DNA of 64,000 nt, taken from the NCBI GenBank assembly GCA_034401135.1, contig JAWZSP010000003.1:248001-312000 (forward strand). Reading direction: 5' to 3'. Below, piece by piece: positions 1 through 10,307 of this stretch. This stretch comes from Volutella citrinella (Eukaryota > Ascomycota > Sordariomycetes > Hypocreales > Nectriaceae). The notes under the pieces are model-generated. The model was given only the letters and a program-made list of their open reading frames with translations. It was not told the origin of the DNA and did no database searches. The position numbers were made by a program, and so were the translations under genes. Each line of letters begins with the position of its first letter. The first letter of the stretch is position 1.

Positions 1-135
1 TGTCCACGAGCAAAGATTGCCACAAGGCCTGTCGCATGTTGTGCCGTGTCCCATCCACTGATGTACATCGTGGCCCTTGATCTCGGCGCTGGCGTTAATT
101 ATTGATGTTGATAGGGTCGGCTTAAAGTGAGGTTT

Positions 136-354
136 TTATTCGGACCGTGGACAATAGGTGAAAATAGTTCCATATTTAGCTCCTGGGGGTCCCTGCATGA
201 TGAAGTAGTCGGGGCCGTTCTTGTAATAGCAGTGGCTCCAGACGACGACCCTGCACTGGTGGTCGACGCAATAATCATCTGCAAGACAGCTGGACACTAG
301 GAATGGGACCAGCATGAGCCAGAGCTTGTTTAATGGGAGGAAGTCGAGCTTCAT
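136..354 (-). CDS. small secreted cysteine-containing protein
   Basis: Single-exon reading frame of 72 residues. The N-terminus is a plausible signal peptide (hydrophobic stretch LWLMLVPFLVSSCLA, about residues 11-25) followed by a short mature part starting near ADDYC. The mature region has four cysteines (DYC, HQC, SHC, TYC), enough for two disulfides. I recognise no family. Size, signal peptide and cysteines fit the small secreted proteins common in plant- or insect-associated fungi, but that role is inference. It could be a chance frame, although signal peptide and cysteine pattern together make a real gene more likely. Confidence 0.5.
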   Translation of the reverse strand: MKLDFLPLNKLWLMLVPFLVSSCLADDYCVDHQCRVVVWSHCYYKNGPDYFIMQGPPGAKYGTIFTYCPRSE

Positions 355-1141
355 GTTTATTGAAGGGTGGTAGGATAAGCAGGATAGACTGGCTGCTGGA
401 ATGGTGTCGGAAATATTGGAGTTGATCGCTGTTTGTATCGAGGCGTGGATTGCGTGGACTGCGTGAGAAGGAGAGAAAATGTAAGTTGATGGCGGGCGAG
501 GGGGTATAAATTGCCAAGAGCAACGGTCAATTTAAGGTTGAGAATTCGTACCAACAGGCACTTTGAGAACCCGGAGGGTTGCCCCTGAGAGAAAACTCTG
601 AGGGAAGGCCAAAAGTTTTGCTAAGGTTCATGTCTGGAACTCTGGTTCCTGGACGTGGCGGCGCAGGTGGCAGACGCGAGGTGAGCGTTTATTGGTTTCA
701 GCCTTCAAGGTAACCCTAAACTGTAATGCATCAGATCTATCTGCCTAGTTACCAGAGGCCACTCAGTCAGGCGTTTCACCTGGGAGGACTGGTGCAGGGC
801 TCAAAGTTCAGACCTTGGATGATGTCGGCAATATGCATAGTCGACACCCACTTGGGCCAGGACCCCTACAAAACCTTCAAGAGTTTAACTTGGCTCGCAA
901 GGGTTGGAGAGGAGCATTGACTAAAGCTAGAACAGAGAGTAGCCCACTATGACATGAGAATTCAGTGTACATCGTCTCATCACAGTTGCCAACAAACGAC
1001 TGGGATCACCGTGAATGGAATAAGAGCAATAAAGGCCCAATTATAAGACTCGTATTACGATGATACTAACTTGAGTCTATGTCACTAGATCAAAAGAATT
1101 GTCAACTCATGGCGAGCGCATATCCCGATGCTAAGTGGGGA
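355..1141. other. intergenic, no gene seen
   Basis: Spacer between the small secreted protein and the end of the siderophore transporter. Open frames here are short, lack a signal peptide or domain and have no splice structure. It presumably holds the promoter of the minus-strand small protein near its left side. Confidence 0.5.
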
Positions 1142-3031
1142 TTAAAAGACGACACCCTTGGTCTGCTTGGTCTTGGAGACATCGACATTGCGGAGCAACA
1201 CCACGCCACCCACAGATAGGATCATCATGCTAACTCCAGCAGCCAGCATTCTGGTCTGGGCATATCCATAAGACTCCTGGATGGCGAGTCGCGCAGCGCT
1301 ACCGACCGGGTATGACAGCTGGGCGGGAAGACTGCCGTAGATGACGGTAGCGTTGGCCACGGCCTCCTGGGGAAGCCTCTCGAGAAGCGCTGGGAGGAAC
1401 GTGTTGGTCCAGATAGCTCCAGAGATGGCACTGCCAACGGAGCCGCCAATTCCGCCCGAGACGAAGAGCACGGAGAAGGCAGCAGCAAAGTGCTGGTGGT
1501 CGACGGCGGCAAGAACGGCGAGCTGCATGCAGAGGGTGAAGATGCTGCCGCCGATAGAGATGAAGATTTCGCACATGATGAGGTACCCGATCTGCTGGTT
1601 AGGCTTTCGGAAGTGGATCATTAGGCCGAGTGCAAAGATGTAGAGGGGCGTGGCGATGTAGAAGAGCCACTTGAAGCGGCCGGTTCGTCGGATCAGGTAC
1701 CCAACAATAAAGAGCAGCACACCCGACACGACCTGGAAGGTGCTGTTGACGTATCCGGCTTCCGAGACGGACAGGTTGTTGACGACCTGGAGGAACGAGG
1801 TGAAGTAGTTGTTCCAGCAGTAGTAGGATGCTTGGTAGGCAAAGTCGATGAGACAGGCGCCAATGACCATGCGGTCCGTGAGGAAGGCGTATTTGAAGAA
1901 CGGCACCGGGCTCAGGTACTTTTGGTGCAGGCCGAAGAGGACCAGGACGACGAAGCCGGTGACGATCATGGCGATGATGTAGTCCGTCTTCCAGGCGTGG
2001 GGAGCCGTGGTGGCGAGCGTAAATGGGAGGAGGAATACGGTGAGACCGCCGGCGAAGAGAATCATGCCGATGACTATTGGGGTCAGTACTGAAGAACACA
2101 TCTACAATTGCTATTGTACACCTACCGTCAAACTCGAAAAAGTAAAACTTGACATTCTCCCACAGGCTGCGGCCGCTCTTCTCCTGGAGCAGCACGCCGA
2201 CCTGCTCGGCCTTCTTGACGTGGACCTGCAGCAGCGCGTACAGCGGCGTGGTGACGGCGGGCAGGATGATGGCAAAGGCGCCAAATCCCCATCGCCAGTT
2301 GACGTTGAGCAGGAAGCCCTCGGCGGCCTTCGAGCCGGCAAACGCCGTAATCATGTAGGGCGACGAGGTGAAGGCGAAGGCAAGACCTCGGTTCTTGAGC
2401 GAGGTGCTGTCGGCAGCCAGGACGCAGACGGCGTAGTTGATGCCGGCGAAGCCAATCGAGTAGAAGACCTGGGCGGCGCAAAAGGTGGCCAGGTCGCGGG
2501 ACGCGGCCATGAGGATTAGGCCGAGCGTGGAGAAGCAGACCATGAGGATGAAGCCCTCGGCGCGGCCCCAGACGTCCATCATCTTGGCCATGGGGATGTA
2601 GACGGCGGCAGTCATGGCCTTGGACACGATCTGGATGACGGAGATGAGCGAGTGCGACTTCCACTCGCTCGTCACGAAGGGGGCCAGACTGGCTAGGATG
2701 GACAGACGCATTCCGTTGGTGAGGAAGAGGATCCAGATGCTGCGGAGGGTCAGTCATGCAAATGATGACACTGGGTCACTACTCACAGGCACAACAGCGC
2801 GGCAAGGGACTTCTTGCTCCACACCAGCGTCACAGCCTGCATCCGCTGCACACCGCGCTGGGCGTCCTCGCTCGGGAGCTCGTCGCCGGGGATCTTGGGG
2901 TCGGCGTCGTCGAGCGGGATGGTGACGGGAGCGGGCTCGACCTCGGGGGCCGCCGTCGTCTTCTCCGGGGCCGCCTGCTGGGTGGCATCGGCCTGCTTGG
3001 GGCTGATGCCAAAAGAAAACTTGCCAGCCAT
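1142..3031 (-). CDS. siderophore-iron MFS transporter (SIT family)
   Basis: Three exons, 3031-2787, 2739-2126 and 2073-1142, give 596 residues, the usual size for fungal siderophore-iron:proton symporters (MirB/Sit1/Enb1 type, 14 membrane spans). A charged cytosolic N-terminus of about 70 residues rich in Ala, Glu and Pro precedes the first span. Family-like stretches include WILFLTNGMRLSILASLAPF, PIVIGMILFAGG after a hydrophilic loop, and a C-terminal half with YCWNNYFTSFLQVVNNLSVS. The protein would import ferric siderophores across the plasma or vesicle membrane. Intron 2 could use either of two in-frame acceptors; the one giving FDVIGMIL matches the family best. Two ATCWGATAA-type sites lie upstream, fitting iron repression by a SreA-type GATA factor. 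The substrate cannot be told from sequence. Confidence 0.93.
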
Positions 3032-3181
3032 GATTGATTTCCAAGTGATGCACCAAGCAACGCAATTGAAGGTTGCAGGGAAGAGGGATGGTCACGAACG
3101 GAGCACAGCAGGACGGACGACCCTTTTAACCACAGCGCAGATCACTTCTTTACTCGGCCGTGAGCGAAGATGGATGAGCCC

Positions 3182-3190
3182 ATCTGATAA
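3182..3190 (+). promoter_or_regulatory. GATA-type iron-response motif ATCTGATAA
   Basis: An exact ATCWGATAA match about 150 bases upstream of the siderophore transporter ATG. This is the extended GATA motif reported for SreA/Urbs1-type siderophore repressors in ascomycetes. Function here is inferred from position and from the nature of the gene. Confidence 0.6.
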
Positions 3191-4170
3191 GATGTGATCC
3201 CCCACATCTATATGCCAGTAGAGCCATGTGGTCCGCTCGGGTGGATCAAAGACTCAGGGTGGTGCCGGAGCGGCGACATGTTTTTCTGTGGGAGCCTCCG
3301 GGATCGGTCGAGTCATTGGCCCTCGAGAGAGACGGGTGACGATCCTGGATAATCATTAATGCACAAGCTTACGCAGACGACCCGTTGCCCAAGGCGCTAA
3401 GGGCGTGGGAGTCGAGCAGGCAGGGGAGACGCGGCGACGATGATCCCTCACCACCGGCCGGCGCGTGCACCAAGGGATGGCAGGGCTGGCCGGCCCATAT
3501 CATGACACACTAGGCGCAAGCCTGGCCACTCAGGGCCGCTGCAAACAGGCCGTCGCTTCATGGCCCGGCCGGGTGGTGCGCTCTAGCGACTATTAGCGAG
3601 CAGGGTAGGCTGGTGATGCTACAACGACCGCGTCGCATCCCAAGAGGGTCCTCCAACCAGGCCAATGCTTCATGCCCACCTCGGCTGCATGAACAGCTGT
3701 TGGGGATTTTATCTTGGGAAACGCGGCTACTCTCGCGTGTCCTTGGTCCTTGGCAGTCTCCACACGGCGTGCTTCCCTCCCACGGCGCTGACGGGGGTTC
3801 TAATATCCGCATCGGCGTTAGATTTGGCGTCGGGCCAGTTGCGACGAGACGGCCTTCGCTTTGCAAACACGGCCCGTAAAAATCTTGTGACCCGGTGACT
3901 TTCGCCTCCCGACGATCCCCCACTTTACGGTTGGTGTTGGAATGACATTCACTTCTCTCTGTGGCCTGGCGGCGACGATAGTTGATCTAGGAAAGTCGGA
4001 GCGGTGTTGAACAACGGCTGGTTTTGGAGTTAATTCATCCCTCTGCATCCAACCCGTGTTCATTACCCGTAAACTCACGAAAAGAAATCACCACGGACGG
4101 TCCCGCCCCCGAGTCCCCGAAAAGACGGACCCGAGAAGCGGGCCATCGAGTCGTGGCTAATCAGTCCATC

Positions 4171-4179
4171 TTATCTGAT
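4171..4179 (-). promoter_or_regulatory. second GATA-type iron-response motif (ATCAGATAA on minus strand)
   Basis: The plus strand reads TTATCTGAT, the exact complement of ATCAGATAA, which also fits ATCWGATAA. It lies about 1.1 kb upstream of the siderophore transporter start, in the same long upstream region as the proximal copy. It is distant and may be fortuitous. Confidence 0.4.
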
Positions 4180-4620
4180 CGATCAAGACCCCGCCCGGAC
4201 ATGCCCACGACCCGCCCGCTTGTCCCACTGCCGGGCCTTGTGCCCCTTTTGTCTGGCGTCCTAAAGGCCTGCTGCCGACCGCCATTAGTGATGGATGGTC
4301 CCCGCCCAAGGCCGTCTTTGGCTTCTCAATCCGGATGGATGCCCCTTCTGGCCCTCTATTTCCCTTGCTGACACACAGGGCTGGCTCCAACGACACCACT
4401 ACGACCCCAACCATGTCGGCTAGATGTCTAGTGGCAACAATCACGCCATTGGAGACCTCTACCTGCCCAACTTCGGCCTCCCAAACATTCTTGATACCGC
4501 AGAAGTCCAAACGAACAAACAGTTGGGCCACAAACAGCACAAACCCATCCGGGAGGGTCCGACAAGTCGTCCGTCTGTCCACCCCGGTTCACGGCGGCTT
4601 GGCGGGATAAAATATGGCGC

Positions 4621-4648
4621 ATGCCCCATGCCCCATGCCCCATGCCCA
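4621..4648 (+). repeat. heptanucleotide tandem repeat (ATGCCCC)x4
   Basis: Four consecutive copies of ATGCCCC (last base of the last copy differs). A simple microsatellite about 100 bases beyond the 3' end of the GNAT gene. Confidence 0.85.
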
Positions 4649-4755
4649 CCTCGTAGTTCTCACTACTAGTCATGCCCAGGACACCCAGTGGGGGATCCGG
4701 CTGTCATGAAAAATTTTATTTCGACCTCGTTCCTCGGAAGCGAGTCCCTATGGGG

Positions 4756-5457
4756 CTATACGAGTAGCCGTATGAACATGCCCACGACCGGAATGTCCTC
4801 CTCGCACCACCTGCCCATGCCGTCGTCAACCTCGAACCCGTTCTTCTTCCACACGTCCGCAATGGCCTCCCGCGCGTGGCAACAGACAAGTCCCTTCCAC
4901 CTCGGCGCCTTTTCTTGATCAGCGGCGGCGAGATCAAGCCTGGAGTCGAAAAAGTCTGGATGCTGCTCTAGCCACTCTCGACAGGCCTCCCACAGCTTCC
5001 TGGCGATCCCGTATCCGCGGAACTCTGGCAGCACGGCGAGACGGCCGACCTTCAAGTACGGCTCGGCCCCGTCGTGAAAGGTGGTTGTGCGATCGACACC
5101 CCCGAGCGGGATATGGATCGGCACGACGGTACTGAAGCTGCCATCCTCGAGCTGCAGGGCGTTGCCAAGGTACCTGCCGCCGGCTTTGGGGTGCGGGAGG
5201 TGAGGGTACGGGATGAGCCGCATTGTGCCGGCCGTCACTCCGTCCGCCGTGGCGATGAGATGCACGCTGCGCACATCGTCGGCGTCAAAGTCGTGTTCGA
5301 GCTCCACGCCGTGCATATCCGTGAAGACTTTTTCTCGAACGGATTTGGCTTCGATGAATAGGCGAGGAATCGTGTCAAGCTGCTGGCCGTGCGGCTTGTC
5401 GCCTTGGTATCCAGCTAGGTCGCTTGGCTCAAGGATGGAGACGGTAATTCTCGTCAT
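4756..5457 (-). CDS. GNAT-family N-acetyltransferase
   Basis: Single exon, 233 residues, starting at the ATG at 5457. The acetyl-CoA binding signature is clear: VGRLAVLPEFRGYGIARKLW, with the R-x-x-G-x-G/A pattern as RGYGIA, followed by a helix and then the fourth-motif region with WKKNGFEVDD near the C-terminus. It resembles the fungal ElaA/YjcF-like GNAT group, which transfers acetyl from acetyl-CoA to an amine of unknown identity. Residues 66-85 (HLIATADGVTAGTMRLIPYP) form the preceding beta strands. No targeting signal is apparent, so it is probably cytosolic. The substrate cannot be predicted. Confidence 0.88.
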   Translation of the reverse strand: MTRITVSILEPSDLAGYQGDKPHGQQLDTIPRLFIEAKSVREKVFTDMHGVELEHDFDADDVRSVHLIATADGVTAGTMRLIPYPHLPHPKAGGRYLGNALQLEDGSFSTVVPIHIPLGGVDRTTTFHDGAEPYLKVGRLAVLPEFRGYGIARKLWEACREWLEQHPDFFDSRLDLAAADQEKAPRWKGLVCCHAREAIADVWKKNGFEVDDGMGRWCEEDIPVVGMFIRLLV

Positions 5458-6399
5458 TGTGAATGTGGATTGCTAATTTGCTACCGGGACTGGTGGTGGT
5501 GGCATACGATGGATGGGTTTCTTTAATTCCCCCCGCAGTGTGAGTCATCAAGCTGCAAGAGCAGATGCCAAGGGTCAGTAGGCTATCTGATGCATGCAAC
5601 ATGTCAAGCATGTCAATCATGTCAAAGCAAGGGCGTACCACGCTATCGGCTGGTTTTTGCTCATGCACAGCATGGTGTTAACCCCCTAGTCTGAAACCCC
5701 AATCTGGGCGACTGTTGCGTCAAACACAAGCATCAGCGATGAACGCGGACTTTCAGTTGCTCAAAAAGCAATTATCCGGGTTCTAGCACGTCAGTGAAAA
5801 CACTTGACATGATGCGACCCATTTAGAGCGCTGGCCCGTCGATGCTTGACAAGGGATATGCGCGCATCACACTAGATCTGTTGAAAGTGTCAACCTATAT
5901 TACAACGCCCTTTTTGTAGTGTTTTAGTACCGTTGGTCGCTATCCAATTGCCTGTATTAAGAATGAAAACAACGGCAGCGGGCTACTCAAGGCACTCAAA
6001 ATCTCATTCCTACGCCCGCTCCTAGTCCAAGATGCCGCATTCAAGATCTGTGCGTGATGCGGACTACTCGAACAGCATACGTTTGTAGTCCGATGCGTAC
6101 CGATGCAAGAACTTTTTATCAATACAATCTCAGGCGATGCATATATCATCCACGTTGAACATGATGTAGCATTTCAGTTGGAAGAGGTGGATTTTATTCA
6201 TCAAAAGAGATGAGGATGGGAACAAACGTGCAAAAAATGTGTTCAAAATTTGGTTCCTATTTAAAAGAGACCTAAGTAGACATTTCGTATACAGTCTTGA
6301 TCGCGTGCAGTCATGAAATTTCAATTTGAATCCTCCATCATCCATCCCCCACTATAAAACTCTCCCCATCCATCATCATGCCAAACCTCCATGATGCAT
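5458..6399. other. intergenic, AT-richer, no gene seen
   Basis: Stretch between the GNAT start and the deuterolysin stop. Only short frames without domain or signal peptide are present. The part from about 5700 to 6370 is AT-richer than the surrounding genes and includes the 3' flank of the deuterolysin gene. Confidence 0.5.
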
Positions 6400-7500
6400 C
6401 TAGCAGCCGGCGTACAGGCTCTGGGCGAACAGAGTGTAAGTGTCGGCGTGGTTCAGGTTCTGGGAAGACGACAGGCTGCGGACAAAGTTGTATCCATAGC
6501 CGCCATAGTCAGAAGTGCCCTTGACCTGGGTCAGGTGGGTGGCCTCGTGGACGACGGTGTTGCCCTGGGCCTGGGTGTAGCAGCCGCTCGAGGACAGGGG
6601 CATGTTGTTGAAGAAGTAGGGGCAGTAGGCCATGTAGCTGGCGCTGGGGAGGGTGTAGGCGATGACACCGCCGCTGCAAGCACCGTAGACGTCGGAGCAG
6701 TAGGTGCGGGATGCGCCGCCGCTGGTGGAGCCGCACTCGCTCTGGACGCGCTGAAAGACGGTGGAGACGGTGTTCTGGGCCGACGTCGAGGACGTCTTGA
6801 AGAACTCGTTCATCTTGGCCGTGTTGGTGACGGCGCTGCGGGCCCGGGAGGCGAGCGAGGCGCAGGTGCTGATGGCGTTGCGGATCGTCGTCAGGCGGGT
6901 GCCCGTGCAGTCGCTCTGGACCGCCGTGCGCTTCTGGTGGAAGGCGATGCGGGCGGCGCTGGCCTCGCTGCCGTCGACGTCGGCCTCGACGTGGTTGGAC
7001 TCGAACTGCACGGAGCCGCTGAGCTCGTTAGAGTTCCCCTCGGCGAACGCGAGGACACCAGCAGTGGAGATGTCAAACTTGCCGCCGGCGGAGAGGTCGT
7101 GCACCTCGGCGATGTCAAAGGTGACCTCGATGGTCTCGCCAGCGGCAATGCTCTTGAAGGCCGAGTCGTCGAGGCCCTGAGTTGCGACGGTGATGCGAAG
7201 ACCATCAAACTCGACATCGTTGGCTAGGGATGGATCAGTCGTGCTCATGATAGAATTCTGGGGCTGTTGGCTTTACTCACAGTCCTTGGTGACGTGAACC
7301 TTCTCGACAGCAGAGTCGTCAAGGATAGTACCAGTCTTGAGGACCTTGAGGCCCTTTTGACCCTTGTTGCTGAACGTAGCCTTGACGGCCGAGTTTCCGA
7401 CAAGCTCGAGCTTGACATCAAGTGGAGTGGGGGCGCGCTTCACCGGGGATGGAGCGGCCAGGGCCATGGAGGCAAGAGCAACGAAGGGAATGAGCTTCAT
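6400..7500 (-). CDS. deuterolysin / neutral protease 2 (M35 zinc metallopeptidase)
   Basis: Two exons, 7500-7281 and 7223-6400, encode 347 residues, typical for deuterolysins made as pre-pro-enzymes. Signal peptide MKLIPFVALASMALA is followed by a KR pair near residues 21-22. The propeptide runs to about residue 170 and the catalytic domain fills the rest. The M35 zinc site is intact: HEATH at residues 299-303 (two zinc His and the catalytic Glu) and the aspartate ligand D312 in GTSDYGGYGY. Cysteines in the catalytic domain (QSDC, STC, SEC, YCS, GACS, YCPYF, SGCY, AGC) fit the disulfide-rich fold. A secreted endopeptidase active on basic proteins is expected. A TATA box lies 93 bases upstream. 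The nearby gene at 9044 resembles the propeptide alone. Confidence 0.96.
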
Positions 7501-7592
7501 ATTGACTGAGTATGTAGATGTTCCGACTTGTGGTGTTGTGGCTGAGGACTCTGATGAGGAATAGAGTCTTGGTTTGGAGGATATCGTCCATG

Positions 7593-7599
7593 ATTTATA
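7593..7599 (-). promoter_or_regulatory. TATA box of the deuterolysin gene
   Basis: TATAAAT read on the minus strand, 93 bases upstream of the deuterolysin ATG, a usual distance for a fungal core promoter with a short 5' leader. Confidence 0.5.
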
Positions 7600-9043
7600 C
7601 TTCTTCGATCCGAGTACACGGACGGGAGATCTTCAGTCTATTGGTCTTTGCACGCCATCTATCGAGTCTGTTGAATGCGTATGGTCCAATAAAAAGAGTC
7701 AAACCAGCACGTCCTTACATAGATGGACATCAACTCCGATTCTGATCGACAATTCATCCCAACTCAAGGCACCTTCCAAAATGGACTACTTGTTTCGAGG
7801 GAGATTGCACTACAAACTGCCCGTGACGGCGCATAATACCGCTGAGAGTGATAAGAGGGTTGCCTTGCAGTGCGGAAACCTGGGCACCGGGCTCGGACAG
7901 ACACTCTCAATTGAGCAGGTTACAATTGACCGGTTTCTCGGCATTGGCCCGTCCAAGCAATATAGTATGCCCCGTCGCGCCTATCGTGTGAGTCTGTCGA
8001 GCGTGCAAGGGTATCTATGCTAAATTGCTCCGCGGCTACCTTCCAAATCCGACCTGGTCAGATGTGATGGCGGCAGAAGAAAGCATATAGCCCCGGCAAT
8101 AGCATCACATGGCACCAATCAAGTCGCTGCTGTAAAACTTGAAACCACTCGTCCGGAGACTTGAGAGTGTAGTTTAATTAATTGCGTGGGGGGTCCGCCA
8201 AAGTCGCCGCATTGACACTCTACTACCGCGGCAATTCCTCAGAGACCGTGGCTTAAAACCGGTGCGGCTTGGCAGTTATCGCGCAAACTAGCGCCTGACT
8301 TGATTGTCTACTATGCCCGGGTTTCAGCTGGCCAACCTTGGCAACCCCGGCAGGGGTCTGGTTATGCGTGTATATTAATCTCATGCCACGGCGCTTGGCA
8401 TCGCGCGGGGAACCCCCCGGTGCCGCGAGCGACCTTCCCCTTCAGGACATGAGCCTGCCTTGGACAGCCAAGTCCCGAGAGGCAACATACCACTGCTGTC
8501 AAAAAGGGCCATGCATCTCGATAACAAGCTGTGGGAAACGCGGTGGCACCAATCAATCGACACGGGCTGCCGCATGGGCTCGCCACGGGCACACAGTTAT
8601 GCAGCCCGGAGCAATTGATAGCCGAGTCCACTAGCATACAGTAGCCTATAACAGGCAAGGGATCGGGCTGTTGCCTCATCCGATCTCCTACATCCAGCAA
8701 TGCACTGCACTCTGGGAGTGAGCTGTTGCAAGGACAACCTGGTGAACGTCGTGGACAGTTGCCTTCCAAACTGGAAGTTGCCAAGGCCACTCCTCCAAGC
8801 GCACATGCTAATGATTGGAAGATAGCTATCACGAAGACTGGCCTGCCTAATGGAGTGATTGCCTCCGGGATCCGGGACAGACCGCCCACTTGTGATCGGC
8901 ACCGCGCAGAAACCTTGGCAGGATCTGCAGACTGCTGACCCGTGTGATAGCATCTCGAAAGGTTCTAATGGGAGACCTTGCTGGCGTCGGTGAGCACTTT
9001 GGACGTTGCTCCTTGCCTACCTTTTCCCTCCAGTTGCATCACC
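7600..9043. other. intergenic between deuterolysin and propeptide-like gene
   Basis: About 1.4 kb between divergently transcribed genes. It should contain both promoters. Frames of 149 residues (plus) and 175 residues (minus) start only at non-ATG codons and show no domain, so I do not call them genes. Confidence 0.5.
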
Positions 9044-9646
9044 ATGAGCCAGCCGCGACATTTTTCTGGGCCCCGGATTTGGCTCGCGGCGTCTCTCAGT
9101 TTTGTTTTGTTGCTCTCATACTACAACTGGGACTATTTACAACTCTCAATGTCGCCGACAATGCAGGGCCGGAACCCCATCGACGGTCTCAAGCTGTCGC
9201 TGAGCTGTGATAACGGCACCTCGCCACCGACCATGACGGCCACTCTCACCAACGAAAACGACGGTCCAATTTCCATTCTCGTCTATGATTCCCCACTGGA
9301 TAATCTGGCCCTAATGCTGGGACATTTATTGATTACGCCAGCCGGCGACGATGCGCCTATCCAGGTACCTGAGCTGCATGTGCATCGAGTACGGCCTCCC
9401 ACTCTTGAGCAGCTCGTCACGATTGCACCAGGCGCCAAGGCGACGAATTCAATCTTGATCAGACCGCATGTGGTGCCGCCAGAAAAGCTGTCACGGACTT
9501 TCGTGGCACAGTTGCGCGGTCGGTATGAGGCCGTATGGGCCAAGGACAAGAGCGAGATTGAAGAGCCGCTCCCGAGGGATCTTGAGTCCTCTGAGGGTGT
9601 GTATCAAGGGTATTTCGATTCTGGCAAAGTTGATGTCGAGCTTTGA
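9044..9646 (+). CDS. membrane-anchored protein resembling an M35 propeptide
   Basis: Single exon of 200 residues from the ATG at 9044. Residues about 11-32 (IWLAASLSFVLLLSYYNW) are a hydrophobic signal anchor or uncleaved signal. The rest is predicted beta-rich and follows the order seen in the deuterolysin propeptide encoded 2 kb away: LKLSLSCDNG, TMTATLTNENDGPISILVYD, SPLDNLAL, then LVTIAPGAKATNSI and LSRTFVAQLRGRYEAVW. The propeptide has matching steps (KATFSNKGQKGLKVLKTGT, SIAAGETIEVTFDI, LSAGGKFDI). No HEXXH motif or catalytic domain follows. A role as chaperone or inhibitor of a metallopeptidase is conceivable but purely inferred. It is divergent from the deuterolysin gene. Confidence 0.7.
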   Translation: MSQPRHFSGPRIWLAASLSFVLLLSYYNWDYLQLSMSPTMQGRNPIDGLKLSLSCDNGTSPPTMTATLTNENDGPISILVYDSPLDNLALMLGHLLITPAGDDAPIQVPELHVHRVRPPTLEQLVTIAPGAKATNSILIRPHVVPPEKLSRTFVAQLRGRYEAVWAKDKSEIEEPLPRDLESSEGVYQGYFDSGKVDVEL

Positions 9647-10307
9647 GGCATTGAATTTTATCATATTTAAGATGCTTGCCTGCAATCACGAGTAACCACG
9701 GCATTTGCTCTAAATGCCGGGTTACCTAAGCTCGCGGCATTGATTCTCCGAACACCCCGACAGATCTCCGGGTTAATGCAGCAGTTCAGCCACAGCATGT
9801 GACGCAGGGCGATTGGGAAATCTGTCACCATATTGTATTCGTCGTTTAGGTGGTTTTTTCCCTGTGTTTTTTATTGCTTCATGTTCAGTTCGCGGAGCTT
9901 GGACTTTTCGAAATTGTGGGGGTTTAGCCTCAGGTCGAGAGATATGTTTCAATCAATTTATTTTTGGGTCAGAAACCCCATAACACAGTAATCGAACAGT
10001 GACTAAACCACCAGACCGCGATTCACATCTCCAGCACATTTTGAATCCATTAGCCAACCTGGCCCCAAATTTACGTAACTGCGGGCGTTTGACTGGAGCA
10101 TCCGGGCGTGCGATGCCACCCTAGACTTGTTCCTAGACTTGTTCTTGGAAGGTGTCTCTCACTCACGTGACCGGAAAGCTGCCGAAGTGGGTCTGAGTCA
10201 TCCGGATTTCTCGGCTCCTGAGTGGTGGATAAGAGAGAGTGACATGGAGTGCAAAACATCAATCTCAACAACTTTATCTTCTCCTTTCCACCCTAGCCTG
10301 ACCCGTG
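9647..10307. other. intergenic, no gene seen
   Basis: AT-rich 3' flank of the preceding gene, with T-runs near 9840-9880 and 9955-9965, followed by the presumed promoter of the serine dehydratase gene. No coding signal. Confidence 0.5.

Larger units (their letters stand above)
3191..4755. other. long upstream/intergenic region with short heptamer repeat
   Basis: About 1.6 kb without a convincing gene, lying upstream of the siderophore transporter and downstream of the GNAT gene. It is GC-rich and has only short frames without recognisable content. It holds the distal GATA motif and a perfect four-copy ATGCCCC-type repeat at 4621-4648. Confidence 0.5.

Noticed and set aside
6391..7227. 278-codon plus-strand open frame
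   Set aside because: It is the antisense shadow of the deuterolysin gene: composition is Gly/Val/Ala/Arg repeats without any domain, and the minus-strand gene has intact catalytic motifs.
7574..8023. 149-codon plus-strand frame
   Set aside because: Begins at a TTG inside the deuterolysin promoter region and shows no domain or splice structure.
8362..8889. 175-codon cysteine-rich minus-strand frame
   Set aside because: Starts at GTG, has no clean signal peptide at the start, and its cysteines lack regular spacing; more likely chance in GC-rich intergenic DNA.
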